Origin: Sulfurospirillum sp. 1612
GTDB lineage: Bacteria > Campylobacterota > Campylobacteria > Campylobacterales > Sulfurospirillaceae
Direction: 5' to 3'
Assembly (NCBI RefSeq): GCF_036556685.1
Contig: NZ_CP140614.1
Span: 186,001 to 250,000, forward strand
DNA length: 64,000 bases
Shown here: positions 6,993 to 15,270 of the stretch, piece by piece
Layout: every line of letters starts with the position of its first letter
How positions within the stretch are numbered: the stretch's first letter is position 1
The notes under the pieces: generated by a model
What the model saw: the letters and a program-made list of their open reading frames with translations, nothing else
What the model was told of the DNA's origin: nothing
Database searches by the model: none
Made by a program: the position numbers and the translations under genes

Positions 6993-8120
6993 ATGAGTAG
7001 TTTTGATATCATACAAAAAGATAGTAAACGATGCAATATAAAAATTTCCGGTGATTTTGATAAAGTTAATCTGAAAAAATTATATCCCAAGATCAAAAAA
7101 ATCAAGCAGGGAACTTTTGCTATCGTGACTATTGATTGTCAGGATTTACAAGCATTGGACTTTGCTGGAGCGATTGTTCTGGCAGATTTGGGTGCATATT
7201 TTAGTGACATAAAAGTACCGTTTGTTCTCACCGGTATGAATCCGGACTTTGAGGGACTACTCCTCTTTGCTAGACGAAATCTAAGACAAAAATCCAAAAT
7301 TACAATCAAAAAAGAAAACATTTTTGCATCGAGTGTCTATAAAATTGGAAAACTTGTTATTGACATGTTTGAATCACTACTTCTGTTTTCCTCTTTCTTG
7401 GGGCAAAGTACGATTGAATTTTTACGTATTCTTCCTAAACCTTGGCGCTTTCGCTATAAGGCAACGGCGGTACATATCGAACGCTCAGGTGCGCAAGCGC
7501 TACCGATTGTGGCATTGACCTCATTTTTGGTCGGACTGGTGATTGCCTATCAAGGGGCTGAACAGTTAGCGAGATTTGGGGCCAATATTTTTATTGTTGA
7601 ATTGGTCAGCATCTCGATGTTTCGGGAACTCGCTCCATTGATTGCGGCGATTGTTATTGCAGGTAGAAGTGCTTCTGCTTATACGGCAGAAATTGGCACG
7701 ATGAAGATTACGCAAGAAATTGATGCGATGAAAACGATGGGACTTGACCCGGTTTTGTTTCTTGTATTGCCACGGATGTTTGCTCTGTTGATAGCCATGC
7801 CTTTGATTGTATTTTTTGCTGATATTATTGGCACCTTTGGGGGCATGATTGTAGCGAAATACCAATTGGGCATTTCCTATCATGAATTTATTATCAGAAT
7901 GCGCAATGTTGTAGAAGTCAAACACATTCTTATCGGGCTTTTCAAAGCACCATTTTTTGGTTTGCTTATTGCCTTGATTGGATGTTTTCGTGGTTTTCAA
8001 GTCTCTGGGAGCACTGAGAGTATCGGTAAATATACGACCATCAGCGTCGTCAATGCAATCTTTTGGGTGATTGCGTGTAATGCTCTGATATCGGTCGTTT
8101 TGACTAAGGTTGGCATTTGA
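6993..8120 (+). CDS. mlaE: MlaE-type lipid ABC transporter permease with N-terminal STAS domain
   Basis: Residues 1 to about 95 form a STAS-like domain (MlaB-like, fused), followed by an MlaE/YrbE permease: PWRFRYKATAVHIERSGAQALPIV, several helices, and the EIGTMKITQEIDAMKTMGLDP loop characteristic of the family. With MlaF and MlaD downstream it forms the inner-membrane MCE complex that moves phospholipids between the inner and outer membranes. The frame is open 71 codons further upstream, but that stretch is antisense to msrA; the ATG at 6993 gives the normal domain start (375 residues). The stop codon overlaps the TTG of mlaF. Confidence 0.9.
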   Translation: MSSFDIIQKDSKRCNIKISGDFDKVNLKKLYPKIKKIKQGTFAIVTIDCQDLQALDFAGAIVLADLGAYFSDIKVPFVLTGMNPDFEGLLLFARRNLRQKSKITIKKENIFASSVYKIGKLVIDMFESLLLFSSFLGQSTIEFLRILPKPWRFRYKATAVHIERSGAQALPIVALTSFLVGLVIAYQGAEQLARFGANIFIVELVSISMFRELAPLIAAIVIAGRSASAYTAEIGTMKITQEIDAMKTMGLDPVLFLVLPRMFALLIAMPLIVFFADIIGTFGGMIVAKYQLGISYHEFIIRMRNVVEVKHILIGLFKAPFFGLLIALIGCFRGFQVSGSTESIGKYTTISVVNAIFWVIACNALISVVLTKVGI

Positions 8121-8851
8121 AACCGATTATTATTAGCGCTCATGATATTGTCACGCAATTTGGTAAAAAAGTGGTTCATGATAAGGTCTCGGTTGATATC
8201 TATGAGGGTGAGATTTATGGTATTTTAGGAGGAAGTGGGAGTGGTAAATCGACGCTTTTGAGAGAAATTGTCATGCTTCAACCCTTTAAAAGTGGCACCA
8301 TTGATATCTTAGGCTATCGCATCGGGGCACTCACATACTCACAAATGGAAGCATTGCGAAAAAATTGGGCGGTTTTATTTCAGTTTGGTGCCCTTTATTC
8401 TTCGCTTAATGTTTTGGAAAATGTCTCGATTCCATTGATTGAGCATACCAATTTGCCTATGGAAGTGATAGAGCAGATTGCCCTTAGTAAATTAAAAATG
8501 ACAGGACTTGATCCTGAGGCTACTTATCTGTTCCCGAGTGAACTAAGCGGGGGTATGAAAAAGAGAGTGGCGCTCGCACGTGCGCTTGTTATGGACCCTA
8601 AAGTGCTCTTCTTGGATGAGCCTACAAGTGGTTTGGACCCTGTTGGTGCGGAAAATTTTGATATACTCATACGCGAGATTGCATCACTTTTGAAACTCAC
8701 TGTGGTGATAGTGACGCATGATTTGCATACGATTGAACATGTTTTGGATCGATTTTGTATCCTTCAAAATAAAAAAATTGCATTTGAAGGAAACTATAAA
8801 GAGGCGATTCAATCAGAGAATTATGCTATCAGAGAGTTTTTGAAAAACTGA
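8117..8851 (+). CDS. mlaF: MlaF-type ABC transporter ATPase
   Basis: Cytoplasmic ATPase that powers the MlaE permease. Walker A is GGSGSGKST, the signature is LSGGMKKRVALARAL, and Walker B is VLFLDEP followed by the SGLDPVGA D-loop; the switch His is in VTHDLHT. 244 residues, the usual length. Translation starts at TTG (8117), whose last bases overlap the MlaE stop (TTGA), a coupling that fixes equal expression. The next gene, mlaD, begins 24 bases after the stop. Confidence 0.92.
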   Translation: MKPIIISAHDIVTQFGKKVVHDKVSVDIYEGEIYGILGGSGSGKSTLLREIVMLQPFKSGTIDILGYRIGALTYSQMEALRKNWAVLFQFGALYSSLNVLENVSIPLIEHTNLPMEVIEQIALSKLKMTGLDPEATYLFPSELSGGMKKRVALARALVMDPKVLFLDEPTSGLDPVGAENFDILIREIASLLKLTVVIVTHDLHTIEHVLDRFCILQNKKIAFEGNYKEAIQSENYAIREFLKN

Positions 8852-8875
8852 TGGATACGATAAAAGGAATATAGT

Positions 8876-9886
8876 ATGGAAAAAAGACTCAGTTATACCA
8901 TCGTTGGTACCTTTGTGATTGCTATCACATTGGCACTTTTTTCTTTTTTGTATTGGATCACAAAATATGGAGACAATGCGATAGAGCACCATTATTACAA
9001 GACCTATTTTACAGAATCGGTCTCGGGGCTCAGTTTGGACTCCCCTGTAAAACTTCGAGGGGTAGAAATCGGACGGGTTAAAAGCATTTCAATCAGTGAA
9101 AAAAACAGTGAAGAGGTAAAAGTACTCCTTGAGATTAATAAAGGCACGCCGATTAAAAAGGATACCTTTGCCCTATTAGATTCCCAAGGCATTACCGGAC
9201 TCAAGCATGTTGAACTTGAAGGTGGCAGCAAAGATTCCCCCCTTCTTATGGGCGATGATAAAACAAAAATTCCTACGATTCCCTCCAAAAAATCAGTCAT
9301 TGCGATGTTGTATGATAGTGGCGAATCCATGATTGAAAAACTCAATGTCATCTCAGAAAAAGCCAATAAAATTTTGAGTGAACAAAACGTCCAGTATCTT
9401 TCTAATATTATTCAAAACTTATCGCGTACGACAACATTTATCGATGAAAACAAACATCGTCTCACTGAGATGTTTGATCAGATTAGCTTGTTAAAAGCAA
9501 GTGTGGAGACCAATTTTAATGCGATAGAAAAAGATTTTAAAAGTTTTAAAGATAGCAGTAGTGATTTGATTGAACATACCAAAAAATTCGAAGACAAACT
9601 CACGCCTACCTTTGATAAACTAGGACGTGCTAGTGACCAGCTCGGTGATGCTAGTGATATGGCGAAATTGTTTTTTCGCTCCGTACAAAAAGAGCTCGAT
9701 AGTGGGGCATTTAATCTCTCAGATATTGTAGAGAGAAATTTACAGATACTCAATGATGCGGCTTTCTCAATCAAGGATACCTCCTTGAAGCTCGATGATG
9801 TAATAGAAGAGTTCAAACAAAGCCCAAGTGATATCTTTTATAAAGTGGGCACAAAAATTCCAGGACCAGGGGAGCGTCATGAATAA
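8876..9886 (+). CDS. mlaD: MlaD-type MCE-family protein
   Basis: 336 residues with one N-terminal membrane anchor (about residues 7-27) and a single MCE domain near residues 40-120 (SVSGLSLDSPVKLRGVEIGRV, then the LLDSQGITGLKHVEL block). The remaining 200 residues are mostly helical and probably form a periplasmic stalk or bundle. MCE hexamers make the hydrophobic channel that carries lipids across the periplasm. It lies in the operon after mlaF and its last eight bases overlap the start of the lipoprotein gene, which fits a complete transporter. Confidence 0.9.
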   Translation: MEKRLSYTIVGTFVIAITLALFSFLYWITKYGDNAIEHHYYKTYFTESVSGLSLDSPVKLRGVEIGRVKSISISEKNSEEVKVLLEINKGTPIKKDTFALLDSQGITGLKHVELEGGSKDSPLLMGDDKTKIPTIPSKKSVIAMLYDSGESMIEKLNVISEKANKILSEQNVQYLSNIIQNLSRTTTFIDENKHRLTEMFDQISLLKASVETNFNAIEKDFKSFKDSSSDLIEHTKKFEDKLTPTFDKLGRASDQLGDASDMAKLFFRSVQKELDSGAFNLSDIVERNLQILNDAAFSIKDTSLKLDDVIEEFKQSPSDIFYKVGTKIPGPGERHE

Positions 9887-10463
9887 GATTTTAACGGCTA
9901 TTTTTATAGTGATTTTCATCAGTGGATGTTCGATTAAAGAGGTCAGCCCTCCTGTTGTGACCTATCATCTCGAAGACAATCATCAAGCACAGCAACAGAT
10001 TATAGGGGATAAAATCTTGAAGATAGCACGGTTTAAATCTCCAAATTTCTTGCAGAGTAGAAAAATTTGGTATCAGGAACCTTCTGGGAGAATAGGAGCG
10101 TATTTGTACTCAACATGGAATGAAAATTTCACCAGTATGGTAGCACAAAGTTTGACGGACAATATTTTTAAAAGCGGTCTTTTTAAAAGTGTTTATAGTG
10201 AGTATTCCAAAATGTTACCGGATTTGTTGTTGGAGGCAAATATCGTCAATGCCGTGCAAAATATGAAAAAGGTTTCCTTTGAGATACGCGTGTATGTGGT
10301 TGAGAGAAAAAGTGCTGCTTTGGTGGCTACTAAAGCATTTATCTATCAGGAGACTTGTGATAGTATCGATGCCAAAGGGGCGGTGGATGCGTATCAAAAA
10401 ATACTTAATAAATTTAATAAAGATGTGATATTATGGCTAAAGAGATCAGTGAAAATAAATTAA
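9879..10463 (+). CDS. ABC-transport auxiliary lipoprotein (PqiC/YmbA-like)
   Basis: The ATG at 9879 starts MNKILTAIFIVIFISGCS, a lipoprotein signal with the acylated Cys at residue 17; an earlier in-frame start inside mlaD would ruin this signal. The mature part, 177 residues, resembles the ABC_trans_aux family found with MCE transporters (IARFKSPNFLQSRKIWYQEPSGRIGAY and the later SLTDNIFKSGLF block). Such lipoproteins sit in the outer membrane or periplasm and are thought to receive or dock the MCE complex. It overlaps mlaD by eight bases, which supports the role. Confidence 0.78.
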   Translation: MNKILTAIFIVIFISGCSIKEVSPPVVTYHLEDNHQAQQQIIGDKILKIARFKSPNFLQSRKIWYQEPSGRIGAYLYSTWNENFTSMVAQSLTDNIFKSGLFKSVYSEYSKMLPDLLLEANIVNAVQNMKKVSFEIRVYVVERKSAALVATKAFIYQETCDSIDAKGAVDAYQKILNKFNKDVILWLKRSVKIN

Positions 10464-10930
10464 ACCAATTATTAGAACTCAACAAAAAACTCGTCTCACA
10501 AGAAGAGAATCCCAAAAGACTCAAACTGCTATCTGATGCGATTAAATCGATGTTAAATGTCGATCGCTGTACCGTATTTATGCATGATGATACCAATGGT
10601 AGCTTTTGGTCTGTGTGTCTGGATGGGCTGAGTTTTTTAGAAGTGCCTGATGATACTGGGATTGTGGGTGAAGTTTTTAAAACCAAGAACACAATCATGA
10701 TCAATAATGCTAAAAACTCAAAACTCTTTAATGATGTGATTGATACAAGTATCGGCTATGATACCCGCAATATCTTGACTATGCCGATTTTTGGTTATGA
10801 TAAAAAGACGATTGGAGTCATCCAGCTTTTGAATAAAACCGATGGCAGTGAGGGCTTTAGCGAAGAAGATGAGAAAGTCTTGAATTATGTCATGAGCCAT
10901 ATCAGTGCGTATTTGGAAGCGATGTTGTAA
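10433..10930 (+). CDS. Stand-alone GAF-domain protein
   Basis: 165 residues, made of an N-terminal helix and one GAF domain (LKLLSDAIKSMLNVDRCTVF, then DDTGIVGEVFKTKNTIMINN and GYDTRNILTMPIF with IGVIQLLNKTDG). GAF domains bind cyclic nucleotides or other small molecules, or act in protein contacts. There is no attached output domain. The gene overlaps the 3' end of the lipoprotein gene by 31 bases, so it appears to be the last gene of the mla operon. Its partner is not evident; a role in sensing linked to lipid transport is only conjecture. Confidence 0.75.
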   Translation: MAKEISENKLNQLLELNKKLVSQEENPKRLKLLSDAIKSMLNVDRCTVFMHDDTNGSFWSVCLDGLSFLEVPDDTGIVGEVFKTKNTIMINNAKNSKLFNDVIDTSIGYDTRNILTMPIFGYDKKTIGVIQLLNKTDGSEGFSEEDEKVLNYVMSHISAYLEAML

Positions 10931-10941
10931 ATTAAGAGTGT

Positions 10942-10974
10942 TTCACAATCGCAACACAATTATTTTGATACAAT
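10942..10974 (+). promoter_or_regulatory. Promoter with a candidate response-regulator box
   Basis: TTCACAATCGCAACAC (10942-10957) lies 11 bases upstream of a TACAAT -10 element (10969-10974), in place of a -35. Twelve of its 16 positions match a box at 14912-14927 placed almost identically before the cytochrome c553 gene. Half-site spacing of 11 bases suits an OmpR-type dimer. The regulator encoded at 11218 is the likely binder; this is inference. Confidence 0.5.
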
Positions 10975-10993
10975 AATAAAAAGGATTAATACT

Positions 10994-11221
10994 ATGAAAA
11001 AAGTGTTTTGCTGCCTTTTCATCTTTAGCATAGCATTATTGGCAAAAGTTGATTATAGTGTCGTAAGCACTGAAGAGTTGATGGCGATGGTGGGGTATGT
11101 ACCGGCTGAGAATAAAAGTGCCTTTTTGCGAGAAGTCAATGCCAGAATTCGTACCATGTCGGACCAAGAGAAACACGTCTATCAACACAATATCAAAAAA
11201 TTAAAAAAAGTAAAAAAATGA
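10994..11221 (+). CDS. Small periplasmic protein, DUF1104-like
   Basis: 75 residues with a cleavable-looking signal peptide (KKVFCCLFIFSIALLA) and a mature part of about 57 residues, KVDYSVVSTEELMAMVGYV and a Lys-rich helical tail. It recalls the DUF1104 family of Campylobacterales, small secreted proteins of unknown function with an STEEL-type motif; this is from memory and not checked. It is the first gene of an operon with a response regulator and kinase, whose ATG overlaps its stop, so it may be a periplasmic modulator of the kinase. Confidence 0.6.
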   Translation: MKKVFCCLFIFSIALLAKVDYSVVSTEELMAMVGYVPAENKSAFLREVNARIRTMSDQEKHVYQHNIKKLKKVKK

Positions 11222-11892
11222 ATACCGCCAAACTGTTCTTGCTCGAAGATGATGTGAACCTCAATGATACTATTGTAGAATTTCTTGAAGAATCAGGTTT
11301 TGAGGTGGATACGGCGTATGATGGCGATGAAGCGGAGAGCATGATATATGAAAAGAATTATGATCTTTATCTCTTAGATGTCAATGTCCCGGGAATCAAT
11401 GGATTTGAATTATTGAAAAAAATCCGCACCAATCGGGATATGGTGCCTGCTATCTTTATGACCTCACTCAATACGATGGATGATGTCGAAAATGGATATG
11501 CAAGTGGTTGTGATGATTATATCCGTAAGCCCTTTGAACTCAAAGAATTGCGCCTGAGGATTCAGACATTGTTGGCCAGAGAATTTTTTCATGCGCGCGA
11601 TTCTAAGATACAAATTGACCAATCGATTACTTACGATACACTAACTCATGAGCTCAGCGTGAGTGGTAAAGTGATGCAACTACAAAAGAAAGAGGCACTG
11701 CTTTTAAAGCTGTTTTTACAGAAAAAAAATGAGATTATAACTCACGATGTTATTTACGCGACATTGTGGGATTACAACGAAGTTAGTAGTGATGATGCGC
11801 TGCGGACGTATATCAAAAACTTACGAAAAATCATAGGGAAAGAAAAAATTGTCAGTGTTAAAAAGCTGGGATATAAATTTACGACAGAGTGA
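11218..11892 (+). CDS. OmpR-family response regulator
   Basis: 224 residues: a receiver domain with acidic pair Glu10-Asp11-Asp12 and phospho-acceptor Asp54 (LYLLDVNVPG), Thr/Lys switch residues (MTSL; IRKPF), and a winged-helix DNA-binding domain (residues about 130-224: LQKKEALLLKLFLQKKNEI, SDDALRTYIKNLRKIIG, and the terminal KKLGYKF). ATG overlaps the stop of the DUF1104-like gene. The cognate kinase gene overlaps its 3' end. Boxes at 10942 and 14912 are candidate targets, which would make it autoregulated and a controller of cytochrome c553. Confidence 0.9.
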   Translation: MNTAKLFLLEDDVNLNDTIVEFLEESGFEVDTAYDGDEAESMIYEKNYDLYLLDVNVPGINGFELLKKIRTNRDMVPAIFMTSLNTMDDVENGYASGCDDYIRKPFELKELRLRIQTLLAREFFHARDSKIQIDQSITYDTLTHELSVSGKVMQLQKKEALLLKLFLQKKNEIITHDVIYATLWDYNEVSSDDALRTYIKNLRKIIGKEKIVSVKKLGYKFTTE

Positions 11893-13039
11893 GAAAAAAA
11901 CACTCGTCTCATTTTTTATTCTTTATGCATTTTTTACGATTGTGTTGTTGCTCTTTTTTGCAATCTATTACTACAATACACAAAAAGATTTGATGCTTCA
12001 AAGTAAACGATTAGGATTGTCTACTTTGGCGAGTGAGCAGATTGAAAGGCTCAAAGAGGTGCATGTCAATTTTGATAAAACGAAGCGCTACCCAAGAGAC
12101 ACACGGTTCAAATCAGCGATTTATGATAGTACCTATCACAAGATATTTTCTCTTTTGGATCATGATGCCGATGTGGATCTGAATCAAGATATTTATATGC
12201 GCGGGAATAAAATCTTTTTTATAAAAGAGCCTGAATACTACTATTTGGGTGCCAAATATGTCGTCATTGAAGTCAAAGATAGTGGGATTTGGAAGCAAAC
12301 AGTTTATAAAAATCTTGTGATATATGGTGGAGTATTTTTGTTCATGATGCTTGCGATGGGATATTTTTTGATGCATCTTATTTTAAAACCGATGAAAGAG
12401 GCCATCTCCTTATTAGACCGCTTTATCAAAGATACCACACACGAACTCAACACGCCTGTGGGTACGATTCTCTCCAATATCGAGTTGAGTGAAAACACGC
12501 ATTTGGATGAAAAATTAAAAAAAAGATTGGCACGAATCAAAATCGCTGCACGCACAATCTCAAATCTCCATCAAGATTTGATTTTTCTCACGCTTGAGAA
12601 TAAAATCATCTCCAAAAATGAATCGATTGATATGAAAGCGTTGATTTTAGAGCGCTTGGAGTATGTCTCTTTATTCTTAAAATCAAAAAAAATCCAAACA
12701 AAAACCCGCTTACAAGAGCAGGTGTTCCTTGAGGCAGATCGCAACAAAATAGTAAAATTAATCGATAATCTCATCTCCAATGCTATCAAATACAATAAAA
12801 TCAATGGCTCATTAGAAGTCATCCTCTCAGCGCATCATCTATCGATTAAAAACAGTGGTCGGGGCATTGCCAAAGAAAAATTATCGCAGATTTTCAATCG
12901 ATACGAGCGTGCGGATAAAAGTGTCGGGGGCTTTGGTATTGGCTTGAGTATTGTGAGCAAGATTGCAGAAGAGTATCATTTGAAAATTACAATTGACTCC
13001 AAAGTCAATGAATACACGGAGGTACAACTCTCATGGTGA
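11849..13039 (+). CDS. Membrane sensor histidine kinase
   Basis: 396 residues from the TTG at 11849 (GTG at 11855 is an alternative; no ATG is available before the first membrane helix). Two membrane helices (about 20-42 and 157-178) enclose a periplasmic sensor of about 115 residues. The H-box is FIKDTTHELNTPV with His198. N, G1 and G2 boxes follow (NLISNAIKYN, NSGRGI, GGFGIGLSIV). There is no obvious HAMP domain. The start overlaps the response-regulator gene by more than 40 bases and the stop overlaps the cytochrome-like gene, so all four genes form one unit. The ligand is unknown. Confidence 0.88.
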   Translation: MSVLKSWDINLRQSEKKTLVSFFILYAFFTIVLLLFFAIYYYNTQKDLMLQSKRLGLSTLASEQIERLKEVHVNFDKTKRYPRDTRFKSAIYDSTYHKIFSLLDHDADVDLNQDIYMRGNKIFFIKEPEYYYLGAKYVVIEVKDSGIWKQTVYKNLVIYGGVFLFMMLAMGYFLMHLILKPMKEAISLLDRFIKDTTHELNTPVGTILSNIELSENTHLDEKLKKRLARIKIAARTISNLHQDLIFLTLENKIISKNESIDMKALILERLEYVSLFLKSKKIQTKTRLQEQVFLEADRNKIVKLIDNLISNAIKYNKINGSLEVILSAHHLSIKNSGRGIAKEKLSQIFNRYERADKSVGGFGIGLSIVSKIAEEYHLKITIDSKVNEYTEVQLSW

Positions 13040-13362
13040 AGATTGTCGTGCTTATATTGAGTCTCTTCATACATCTACACGCCTCAGTATATCAAGATAA
13101 CTGTGTGCAATGCCATCAAAAATTGCCGGTTAAAATCGATAAGTTTTTTTATCGTTATCTTTTGAAATACAGCAGTGCCATTGAGACCAAATATGCGATG
13201 AAACTGTATCTTTTAAATCCGACAAAAGAGACGTCGATTTTAAATAAAGCGTTGTTAAACCGTTTTGGTGTGAAGCAAAAAACAACACTGAGCGAGCAGC
13301 AACTCGACGAGGCGATTGATGAATATTGGGATATTTATAAGGTATTTGGAAAATTAAAATGA
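13033..13362 (+). CDS. Small periplasmic protein with one CxxCH heme motif
   Basis: 109 residues: a signal peptide (VKIVVLILSLFIHLHA) then YQDNCVQCHQ, a c-type heme attachment site at residues 24-28. The rest is helical, without the usual Met-containing cytochrome c fold that I can recognise; a distal Met at residue 56 (YAMKLYLL) is available as ligand. It starts inside the kinase gene, so it is the last member of the two-component operon. A heme-bearing periplasmic protein co-produced with a sensor kinase could be its redox-sensing partner or its regulated product. Function unknown. Confidence 0.7.
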   Translation: MVKIVVLILSLFIHLHASVYQDNCVQCHQKLPVKIDKFFYRYLLKYSSAIETKYAMKLYLLNPTKETSILNKALLNRFGVKQKTTLSEQQLDEAIDEYWDIYKVFGKLK

Positions 13363-13375
13363 ATAGGATAGGATC

Positions 13376-13909
13376 ATGAAAACGTTGATACTGCATGGCT
13401 GGGGCGGCAGTGATATGCCCCATTGGCAGAGTTGGCTTGCGGGAGAACTGGCCAAAGATTATGGTACCGTCTGTTTTCCCCTCTTAAAAGATAAAGATGC
13501 GCCAATAAAAGAGGTGTGGATGCAACAGGTCAAAGCGCTGTTGGATGATTTTAAACCCGATACCGTTGTGTGTCATTCACTGGCAAACACATTGTGGTTT
13601 CATCTGTGCCAAGCGTATGATTTGCCTGAGGTACACAAGCTGTTTTTAGTGGCACCACCGAGTTTAAAGGTCACGATTCAAGAGGTGGCGACTTTCTTCC
13701 CCGTGGAGGTACCACGTAATTTGCATGCGAGTGATGTGGTCTTAATCACCTCGACCACCGATCCGTATATGAGCCAAGATGAAGCCAATGATTTGGCACA
13801 TCAATTGGGAGTGACTCACAAAATTTTGGATCAAGCCGGACACATCAATGCCGATAGTGGATTTGGTGTCTGGGATGATATTTTGGATATGATAAAGAGG
13901 GATGATTGA
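13376..13909 (+). CDS. RBBP9/YdeN-like serine hydrolase (alpha/beta fold)
   Basis: 177 residues, typical of the small RBBP9/YdeN hydrolases. It opens with the strand and oxyanion loop ILHGWGGSDMPHWQSWL. The nucleophile Ser is in VVCHSLANTLW (Cys replaces the usual first Gly of G-x-S-x-G), an acidic residue is in SSTDPY-like STTDPY, and the catalytic His is in AGHIN near the C-terminus. Substrates of the family are poorly known. It has no signal and should be cytoplasmic. Its stop overlaps the TTG of the methyltransferase gene (TTGA), so the two are translated together. Confidence 0.82.
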   Translation: MKTLILHGWGGSDMPHWQSWLAGELAKDYGTVCFPLLKDKDAPIKEVWMQQVKALLDDFKPDTVVCHSLANTLWFHLCQAYDLPEVHKLFLVAPPSLKVTIQEVATFFPVEVPRNLHASDVVLITSTTDPYMSQDEANDLAHQLGVTHKILDQAGHINADSGFGVWDDILDMIKRDD

Positions 13910-14910
13910 ACTATATTGGCTCAAAATCTAGACTCTCTTCTTGGATCAAAGAAGAGATAACAGATGTTTTCAATGCGGACCTCTCGGATAAAATTTTTTG
14001 TGATATTTTTGCAGGTACGGGTATCATCGGTAGAACTTTTAAAGGGCATGTCAAGAAAATCATCAGCAATGATTTTGAATATTACAGTTTTGTATTAAAT
14101 AAAAATTATATTAGCAATCGACACGCTTTAGAAGATAAAGAGTATTATTTGGAATATCTCAATACTGTGCCACTGGTGCGTGATGGATTTATTTATCAAC
14201 ACTACTGTCTAGGAGGCGGGAGCGGTCGGCAATATTTTAGCGATACCAATGGTATGAAGATTGATGCCATACGTCAACAAATCAATCGATGGTTTTCACA
14301 TCATGAGATCAGTGAGGAGATGTATTATTTTTTATTGGCATCGTTGATTGAGAGTGCTGATAAAGTGGCCAATACCGCTTCGATTTATGGAGCTTATTTA
14401 AAACACCTCAAAAAATCAGCACAGCAAGAGTTGCGATTACAACCGGCGCATTTTGAATATGATGTGGGACAACATGAAGTGTATCATGAGGATGCCAATG
14501 TGCTGATTAAAAAAATAAGTGGCGATATTTTATATCTGGACCCACCCTATAATGAACGTCAATACAGTGCCAATTATCATATCCTCAATACTATTGCGCT
14601 GTATGATCATTTTATACCGAGAGGGAAAACTGGCCTTCGTGGTGATTTCAACAAATCAAATTATTGCAGGCGAAATCGCGTGCATCGCAGTTTTGAAGCA
14701 TTAATCAAAAATGCGCAATTTCCTTATATATTTTTGAGCTACAACAATGAAGGCTTGATGCATAAAGAAGATGTCAGCGCGATTATGTCACGCTATGGGA
14801 CGTATGATTTGGTGACAACAGAATACAAAAGGTTTAAAGCCGACCAAACTCTAAGTCGCAACCATAAAGCATCCGTGACTAAAGAGTATCTTCATATTTT
14901 AAAAAAATAA
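13906..14910 (+). CDS. D12-class DNA adenine methyltransferase, orphan
   Basis: 334 residues. The motif order is that of the Dam/D12 class: N-terminal NYIGSKSRL (substrate-binding start), AdoMet-binding FAGTG near residue 35, then DPPY in YLDPPYNERQYSANYH near residue 212, and a C-terminal FLSYNNEG block. It would transfer a methyl group to N6 of adenine in a specific DNA sequence. No restriction endonuclease is adjacent; neighbours are a hydrolase and a cytochrome, so it is either a solitary regulator-type methylase or a remnant. TTG start, coupled to the gene before. The recognition sequence cannot be read from the protein by eye. Confidence 0.85.
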   Translation: MNYIGSKSRLSSWIKEEITDVFNADLSDKIFCDIFAGTGIIGRTFKGHVKKIISNDFEYYSFVLNKNYISNRHALEDKEYYLEYLNTVPLVRDGFIYQHYCLGGGSGRQYFSDTNGMKIDAIRQQINRWFSHHEISEEMYYFLLASLIESADKVANTASIYGAYLKHLKKSAQQELRLQPAHFEYDVGQHEVYHEDANVLIKKISGDILYLDPPYNERQYSANYHILNTIALYDHFIPRGKTGLRGDFNKSNYCRRNRVHRSFEALIKNAQFPYIFLSYNNEGLMHKEDVSAIMSRYGTYDLVTTEYKRFKADQTLSRNHKASVTKEYLHILKK

Positions 14911-14911
14911 C

Positions 14912-14943
14912 TTCACAATGACTTCACTTTTTTATTTTATACT
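14912..14943 (+). promoter_or_regulatory. Promoter of the cytochrome c553 gene with a direct-repeat regulator box
   Basis: TTCAC-N6-TTCAC (14912-14927, TTCACAATGACTTCAC) forms two direct half sites 11 bases apart, followed after 10 bases by TATACT (14938-14943). Placement and sequence parallel the box at 10942. It begins immediately after the methyltransferase stop codon. The arrangement is typical of activation by an OmpR-type regulator. Confidence 0.5.
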
Positions 14944-14967
14944 GTGACAAATCAAAAAGGAGTCGAA

Positions 14968-15270
14968 ATGAAAAAGTTACTTTTGGCCGTATTGGCAGTA
15001 TTTGCTATCAATGTGATGGCAGCAGAAGATGGTGCCACATTGTACAAAAAATGCTCAGCCTGCCACGGGATGCATGGAGAAAAAAAGGCTTTGGGTAAAT
15101 CTGTCGTCATTAATACATGGGATGCACAAAAGCTTGAAGATGCCCTCAAAGGCTATAAAGATGGCACCTTTGGTGGTGTGATGAAAGGCATCATGAAAGG
15201 GCAAGTCGCACATATGACTGACGCGCAAATCAAGGCGGTATCTGAGTATATCACGACGTTGAAGAAGTAA
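14968..15270 (+). CDS. Cytochrome c553-type class I cytochrome
   Basis: 100 residues from the ATG at 14968, which follows AAAGGAG and begins a signal peptide (KKLLLAVLAVFAINVMA); an upstream in-frame start would spoil that signal. The mature protein is about 82 residues with heme motif CSACHG and several Met residues in GVMKGIMKGQVAHMTD that can supply the axial ligand. Small monoheme cytochromes of this sort carry electrons in the periplasm from the bc1 complex to terminal oxidases or peroxidases in Campylobacterota. The 3' end overlaps the convergent methyltransferase gene by 20 bases. Confidence 0.9.
   Translation: MKKLLLAVLAVFAINVMAAEDGATLYKKCSACHGMHGEKKALGKSVVINTWDAQKLEDALKGYKDGTFGGVMKGIMKGQVAHMTDAQIKAVSEYITTLKK

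Noticed and set aside
7566-8000. 144-codon open frame antisense to mlaE
   Set aside because: It lies wholly within a well-conserved gene on the other strand, has a biased composition rich in Asn, Lys and His, and has no ribosome site.
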